DNA of 64,000 nucleotides from Monodelphis domestica (lineage: Eukaryota > Chordata > Mammalia > Didelphimorphia > Didelphidae): positions 232,181,872 to 232,245,871 of the forward strand of contig NC_077233.1 in NCBI RefSeq assembly GCF_027887165.1, read 5' to 3'. The first letter of the stretch is position 1, and each line of letters starts with the position of its first letter. Made by a program: the position numbers and the translations under genes. Below, piece by piece: positions 59,311-64,000 of the stretch. Below the pieces are notes generated by a model. The model was not told the DNA's origin and did not search any database. It was given only the letters and a program-made list of their open reading frames with translations.

Positions 59311-59589
59311 CTCTCTTCACTCCCTTCCCTGCATGATTGCGTCCCCCAGTCCTTCTTGAGTGAGCATCCCTCCAAAAGTTCCTGGTCCTTTTCTGTTTAT
59401 AAACTCCGTAGCAGAATCGACAAGTCGTTTGCAATATGCCTGGCACTGTGACATAGAGGTAATAAGAATGATCAAATATGTGTCTGGTGACTTTTGAGAA
59501 CCAATTGAAAATTCTCACAGGATTTCCTCAGGCACATTCCTTCTTTCACCTTAGATAGAGGAAGACCTGGGAAAAGATCAAGGGAGCAT

Positions 59590-59750
59590 ACCTAGAGCTG
59601 GAGGGGAACCCCAGAACCATGTAGCCCAACTCCCTCATTTTATACAGGGGGAAACTGAGGCCAGGGTATTATTGAGTACTTGCTCAAGGCCGGTAAGCAT
59701 CACAGAGGTGGGATTTGAATCCAAATCCCTTGATTCTTCCTTGAACCACC
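59590..59750 (-). repeat. MIR relic
   Basis: CCCTCATTTTATACAGGGGGA, GAAACTGAGGCCAGGG, GGTGGGATTTGAATCC. Confidence 0.65.
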
Positions 59751-60681
59751 CTGCCCCCTTCAGGGTAAGGACTACACAGCTCTTGGGATATTTTGCACTT
59801 CTTAACCTCCTATGAATCCCAAACATTAACAGTGGGGAACTCAAGTGTGAGAGGGAGGGACCTGGGAGGCCAGTTTGCTTCTTGCTGAATCTGTGATTTC
59901 ATCTTTGGAGCAAGCACCTTATTTGGAAACTCCTTACACCAGTGCAATTCCATTAGGGTTTAATGAGATGTCCAGGGGCGCTGAGAAGTTAAACAAATTA
60001 CTTGAGGTCGCACAGCTAGCATAGTTTGTATCCAAGGCAGATCTTGAACCTCCTTCTTGGCTCCCAACGCCAGCCCTGTAGCCAGCTCCTCTTTATGGTC
60101 CCATTTTCTGCAGTGGTTTATAATCCAGCGGATAGAGCTGAGGGTTGTTTATCAGCTGTTACCGTCATGCCCACACTGTACTCTCTTTTCCAGTCCCACT
60201 GGGGACTGGGGGGAACCCACCTAGAGGTCAATGCCTCTTATCTAGACAGCATAAATAATTCACAGACCCTTCAGGCCCCTCCGAGGTGCCTCTCATTGGT
60301 CGGGAGATGGCTCAGGGACTTTAGAGACAAAGAACGTGGTCAATACTGCATTTACTTATGGAAGCTCCTGGGACTGGCGCTATGTGGGTAGCTGGAGGAC
60401 AGGCAAGGATTGGAGCAGCTGTGGTAGGCGGCTCGATACAACTATGGCCTGGCAAATCAGAGCTTCCCTAAGTTCGCTGTGGAGAGCATTTGAAAGTGAT
60501 GTTTAATAACATAAGCTTTAAGCTCTCGCAGAGCTACAGGGCTCCTTGCGGGAGGCCTCCCTCTTGAAATAAGTAGAAAGCCCTCTCTCCTTTAAAGGAG
60601 TTTAAATGTCACACTATTTAAAAAAGAGCTTGTGCATTCATACGATGCGGTCTTTAATTGTGTACGTGTGTGTGGTGTTGT
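59751..60681 (+). other. GPRC5B: 3' end of GPRC5B intron 1
   Basis: A MIR-like minus piece at about 59955-60065, then about 0.6 kb without recognised repeats leading to the coding-exon acceptor. Confidence 0.55.
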
Positions 60682-60705
60682 TTTTATGCCATTTCAGAGA
60701 GAAAA
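60682..60705 (+). promoter_or_regulatory. GPRC5B: Splice acceptor and 5' edge of GPRC5B coding exon
   Basis: A T-rich tract runs into TTTCAG ending at 60697, so the exon starts at 60698 with eight noncoding bases before the ATG. The human reference protein, as I remember it, starts eight residues upstream (MFVASERKM). The matching codons here read F-Y-A-I-S-E-R-K-M with no Met at that position, so the internal Met is the likely start. Confidence 0.85.
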
Positions 60706-61711
60706 ATGAGAACCCAGCTGGCCCTCTCATTTCTCCTCTTCTTTGTGATCGGCTATGGCTCCTCCGAGAACGCCAGCACCTCTCGAGGCTGCGGGCTGGA
60801 TCTCCTCCCTCAGTACGTGTCCCTGTGCGACCTGGATGCCATTTGGGGAATCGTGGTGGAGGCAGTGGCGGGGGCCGGGGCCCTGATCACACTGCTGTTG
60901 ATCCTGATCCTCCTGGTGAGATTGCCATTCATCAAGGACAAAGAGAAGAAGGGGCCTCTGGGCCTGAACTTCCTGTTCCTCCTGGGGACCCTAGGCTTGT
61001 TTGGACTGACTTTTGCTTTCATCATCCGAGAGGATGAGACTATCTGCTCAGCGCGTAGGTTCCTGTGGGGGGTGCTCTTTGCCTTGTGTTTCTCATGCTT
61101 GCTCAGCCAAGCATGGCGGGTCCGGAGGCTGGTCCGCCATGGGAAGAGCCCCTCAGGCTGGCACCTCACTGGGATGGCCGTGTGCCTGATGCTGGTCCAG
61201 GTCATTATTGCCACAGAGTGGCTAGTCTTAAACGTGGTGCGCGATAAGAAGCTCGCTTGCAGCTATGAACCCATGGATTTTGCATTGGCCTTAATTTATG
61301 ACATGGTTCTGCTGGTGGTGACCCTGGGGTTGTCCCTCTTCACCCTGTGTGGGAAGTTTAAGAAGTGGAAGAAGAACGGCGTGTGCCTCATCCTCACCAC
61401 CTTCCTCTCCATCCTGATCTGGGTGGCCTGGATGACCATGTACCTTTTTGGCAATGCAGAACTAAGGCGAGGTGATGTGTGGAGTGATCCCACCCTGGCT
61501 ATCGCCTTGGTATCCAGTGGCTGGGTATTTGTCATCTTCCACGCTATTCCCGAAGTACACTGCTCCATCCTCCCCTCACAACAAGAGAATACGCCCAACT
61601 ACTTTGACACGACGCAGCCCAGGATGCGAGAGACGGCGTTTGAAGAGGATGTTCAGCTTCCCCGGAGCTACATGGAAAACAAAGCTTTCTCGATGGATGA
61701 ACACAACGCAG
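60706..61711 (+). CDS. GPRC5B: GPRC5B (RAIG2) orphan class C GPCR, main coding exon (partial CDS)
   Basis: Encodes residues 1-335 and the first base of codon 336 of an orphan seven-pass plasma-membrane receptor of the retinoic-acid-inducible group 5 of class C GPCRs, which lack the large ligand-binding ectodomain. Seen: signal peptide at about 1-20 (LALSFLLFFVIGYG), N-glycosylation site N22-A-S, seven hydrophobic segments near 49-72, 84-107, 119-139, 154-176, 192-216, 225-248 and 262-282, and Cys114 at the top of TM3 with Cys185 in extracellular loop 2 as the likely disulfide. The tail has NTPNYFDT and ENKAFSMDEHNA, which match mammalian GPRC5B as I remember it and separate it from GPRC5A, C and D. 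Start: AAA-ATG-A with A at -3. The frame is open further upstream, but only across the intron's acceptor. Human GPRC5B is 403 aa, so the C-terminal end lies in exons beyond this window. The identification is firm; the start is very likely. Confidence 0.97.
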
Positions 61712-61717
61712 GTAACC
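61706..61717 (+). promoter_or_regulatory. GPRC5B: Splice donor after GPRC5B coding exon
   Basis: CGCAG|GTAACC places the exon end at 61711. The split codon G|.. fits the human continuation EHNA-A-L-R. If the intron were retained, the frame would run 11 further codons and stop at TAG 61744-61746. Confidence 0.85.
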
Positions 61718-62356
61718 CGACCCAAACTTTGTCTAAAGCTTCCTAGGCACCCGCCAACCGGACAGTGACGAGCTAGGCATGCTGCTCCCTTCATACCCCA
61801 TAGTGGACCACTATGAAGTGGTTCCAAGTCCCTGAGTTAAGTAAAAGTGCATTTTTCTAGTTGTCTGAACCCCATAAACAGAAGTCCCCAACCTGTAAGT
61901 CCAAACTGCTGATAGGCCTTGAATCCTTACTGGCTTGATCGTCCATGTATATTAACTGGGAATTGCTTCCTGGGAATAATCCTGTGCTACAAGTTGCGGG
62001 AGCAATGCTGAGCCAACCCCTCAGGGATCATCCGTTCTTCCCCATGGCAGAGCCCACACCGGGAGCGGTAGTCAGATATGGGACTAGATTTGTAGGAGAG
62101 AGCAGGGTCCCTCATTATTCCTCACGGTCTAGCACATTGTTAAATGTGTTCCCTGGGATCCCGGAGCTCAGGGCGGCATAGTCGACAGATAGAGCATCTC
62201 TTGCACTAGGCTTGGAGTCTGGAACACGGGATAAGTTATTAAGGCAAGTGAAGACAAATTCCTTCTTGACTCAGAAATTCATTTTGGGGACCTCGTGAAA
62301 GTCATCTAACCTGCCTGAATTCCACCTTTTTCACTGGCAAATGAAGGTACTCCATG
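61718..62356 (+). other. GPRC5B: GPRC5B intron 2, 5' part
   Basis: Begins at the 61712 donor. No repeats or exons are recognised. The residues expected next (ALRTAGFPNG in human, from memory) are not encoded here or anywhere to 64000. Confidence 0.7.
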
Positions 62357-62578
62357 TGTTGTTGTTCAGTCGTTTCCATCATGTGCAACTCTTCATGGCC
62401 CCATTGCAGGTCTTCTTAGCAAAGACACTGGAGTGGTTGGCCGTTTCCTTAAAAGCTGAGGGGAACAGGGTTACGTGATTTGCCAAGGGCCACAAAGCTA
62501 GGAAGCATCTGTGCCCAGATTTGAACTGGGGTCTTCCCAACTCTAGACCCAGCACTCTATCTGCTGTGTCACTAGGTA
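62357..62578 (-). repeat. Family A tRNA SINE
   Basis: TTGTTGTTCAGTCGTTTCCAT, CTTCTTAGCAAAGACACTGG, TGAACTGGGGTCTTCCCAAC, minus orientation. Confidence 0.85.
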
Positions 62579-62815
62579 CTAAATAGCCCGCCCCTGTTTC
62601 TCAGGGTTGTTGGGAGAGTCCAATGAAAGAATGTATAGAAGGTAAGTTGCTCTGCAAACCTAAAAGCATTCCCTAAATGGGACCTGCCATTGCTACATGA
62701 GAGGCAGCTTGTATTCAGGACAGAGTACTAGATCAGGAGTCAGGAAGACCTGGGTTTGAATCCTGCCTTACCCACAGTTGGCAAGTCACTTAGCCAACCT
62801 CTTAGTGTGAACTCT
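62579..62815 (+). repeat. MIR relics
   Basis: GTTTCTCAGGGTTGTTGGGAG belongs to the MIR 3' part. A second head with body follows (AGGAGTCAGGAAGACCTGGG, GGCAAGTCACTTAGCC). Confidence 0.6.
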
Positions 62816-64000
62816 CCAAGACTACTAGCTGACATGGCATTGGTGTGTTATTAGTTAAAGCTGAATAGAAAGAGCTGAAGAACCCCAGCCGGTGATTGAG
62901 ACAGTCACATTGAGAAAACGTCTTTACTCTCTTTTATGTACTCTGAGAGCTAAGGCGTAGATCCAGTTCTGCATTGCTCATCCTGCTCTTGCTGCTCGAG
63001 TCCTGATACTCCAGATTCGGTGCCTTCGTGCTCTCAGGGCCATGGGAGACCCAATCTGCTTCTAACTCCCTCATTATGTCTCCTGGAGCAGTCAAGTCTG
63101 AGTCTTAGATTTCCACTGTAAAAAACCGACATGATGTCTAAAATGTATCCTCAAGTGGCTATGCCAGAAGCCTATGATTCCAATGTACGTGTGTAGCCCA
63201 TTCTCCTTCAGGATCCATAGCCTCTGGGGCCAAGCCAATCAAGACAGACTAGGCAATGATGGAGGGAATGTCTCTAATGTCTCTAACAGGATTGGATTTT
63301 TAATATATCCTGTGTTTAAAAAACAACAACAACAACAACCCATACTCCCTGAATCTTCTGTATTAGTACCAATGACTACCAGTTGGCTGTGAGCAAAGTT
63401 GAGTTGCTTAGGGGATGGGGGGACTCAAAAGGTTGCCCAAAGCTGTATGTTGACCTCTGTAGCAGAGCAGACTCCCCCTGCAAAGCATAATAAATCCAGG
63501 AAACAGAAACCTAATCTGGCCTGGGCCAGGGTCCTCGGCACTTGTCCTCTAGCCACAAATGAAGCCAGCTGTTGGAATTCTTGGCATATACCCCAGGAGT
63601 CTTGAATTTCAGGGAGCCAGGGCCCAAGACCTCTCGAGTGTGGACCCTTCCTACCACAATGACTGCTAGACTCTGTGAGGATTGTTTCATTCTTCTTGTT
63701 TTTCAGTGAAATGATGCAAGTAATAGAGGACTACTTGCCCTCCCTCATCACCTTCCCTCTTCGAATGACACTTAAATATTGTGGTGGGGAGGTTCCTGGG
63801 GCAAAGAGTGTATTCCTGAGTAAATCCTAACCCCTTGGCTAGGCTCTGGGGACAGAACTCCTCGGTCTCCTTCCTTTTTCCCTGAAAGAGAGACCTTGCT
63901 CAGCCTTCTGCTTATTAATATCAGTGCCAGCATGACAGAAGTGATAAGAAATTAAAATGCGTTGAAAAATCTAGCACCTAGAATCACAACTTGGAAAGCC
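62816..64000 (+). other. GPRC5B: GPRC5B intron 2 continuing to window end
   Basis: No repeat of note except (AAC)n at 63322-63339. An acceptor-like TTTTTCAG at 63700-63707 is followed by TGAAATGATG, which does not match the GPRC5B tail, so I do not call an exon. Confidence 0.55.

Noticed and set aside
60658-60705. In-frame upstream ATG extending GPRC5B by 16 codons
   Set aside because: It lies in the intron's pyrimidine tract and before the AG acceptor, so it would only be used with intron retention.
60606-61598. Other frames overlapping the GPRC5B exon on both strands
   Set aside because: They are shadows of the GC-rich coding exon. Only the frame from 60706 gives a known receptor.
63693-63735. 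Possible exon after TTTTTCAG
   Set aside because: The sequence after the acceptor (TGAAATGATG) does not encode the conserved GPRC5B tail and soon stops.
1-64000. CRISPR arrays, bacterial operons, tRNA or rRNA genes
   Set aside because: None seen. tRNA-like sequence occurs only as SINE heads, without intact cloverleaf genes.

Overview
The window looks like nuclear DNA of a marsupial, most like an opossum-type genome. This rests on the repeats and one gene. Two tRNA-headed SINE families recur throughout, one ending in a CTTCTGCCTTGG...GGTAAGGGTTT tail (called family B below) and one ending in a GCCAAGAAAACCCC...GACTGAACAAC tail (family A). With them are marsupial-type L1 5' and 3' ends, RTE/BovB-like LINE pieces, L2 and MIR relics, small hAT transposons and a few LTR fossils. 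Nothing is bacterial, viral-genomic or plasmid-like, and most long open frames are chance frames in repeats.

The only host protein gene I can support is GPRC5B (RAIG2), an orphan class C group 5 G-protein-coupled receptor, on the + strand. Its large coding exon lies at 60698-61711, with the start ATG at 60706. It encodes the signal peptide, all seven membrane segments and most of the cytoplasmic tail, 335 residues plus one base of a split codon, and ends at a GT splice donor. The last part of the tail (about 60 residues in the human protein, from memory) must come from exons beyond position 64000. About 16.5 kb upstream a CpG-rich, TATA-less region (about 43560-44520) with a strong splice donor at 44180 is the probable promoter and noncoding first exon. 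Splicing 44179 to 60698 leaves an upstream stop in frame, so 60706 is the first usable start, and it puts two very short upstream ORFs in the leader.

Layout: 1-29.6 kb is a gene-poor stretch dominated by LINEs, with a young LTR element at 16078-19905 and a related solo LTR at 22982-23302. 29.6-43.5 kb is the upstream flank of GPRC5B, mixing MIR/SINE relics with several nearly repeat-free blocks that are candidate regulatory DNA (29.6-30.56, 34.1-36.0 and 40.05-40.9 kb). 43.5-44.5 kb is the CpG island. 44.5-60.7 kb is intron 1, with a G-rich tract and octamer-like motifs at 46.5-47.3 kb and many SINEs. 60.7-61.7 kb is the coding exon. 61.7-64.0 kb is the start of intron 2.

Repeat family names come from pattern memory without a library search, so subfamily names are tentative. 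Boundaries are good to about 5-20 bases, except where a target-site duplication fixes them.
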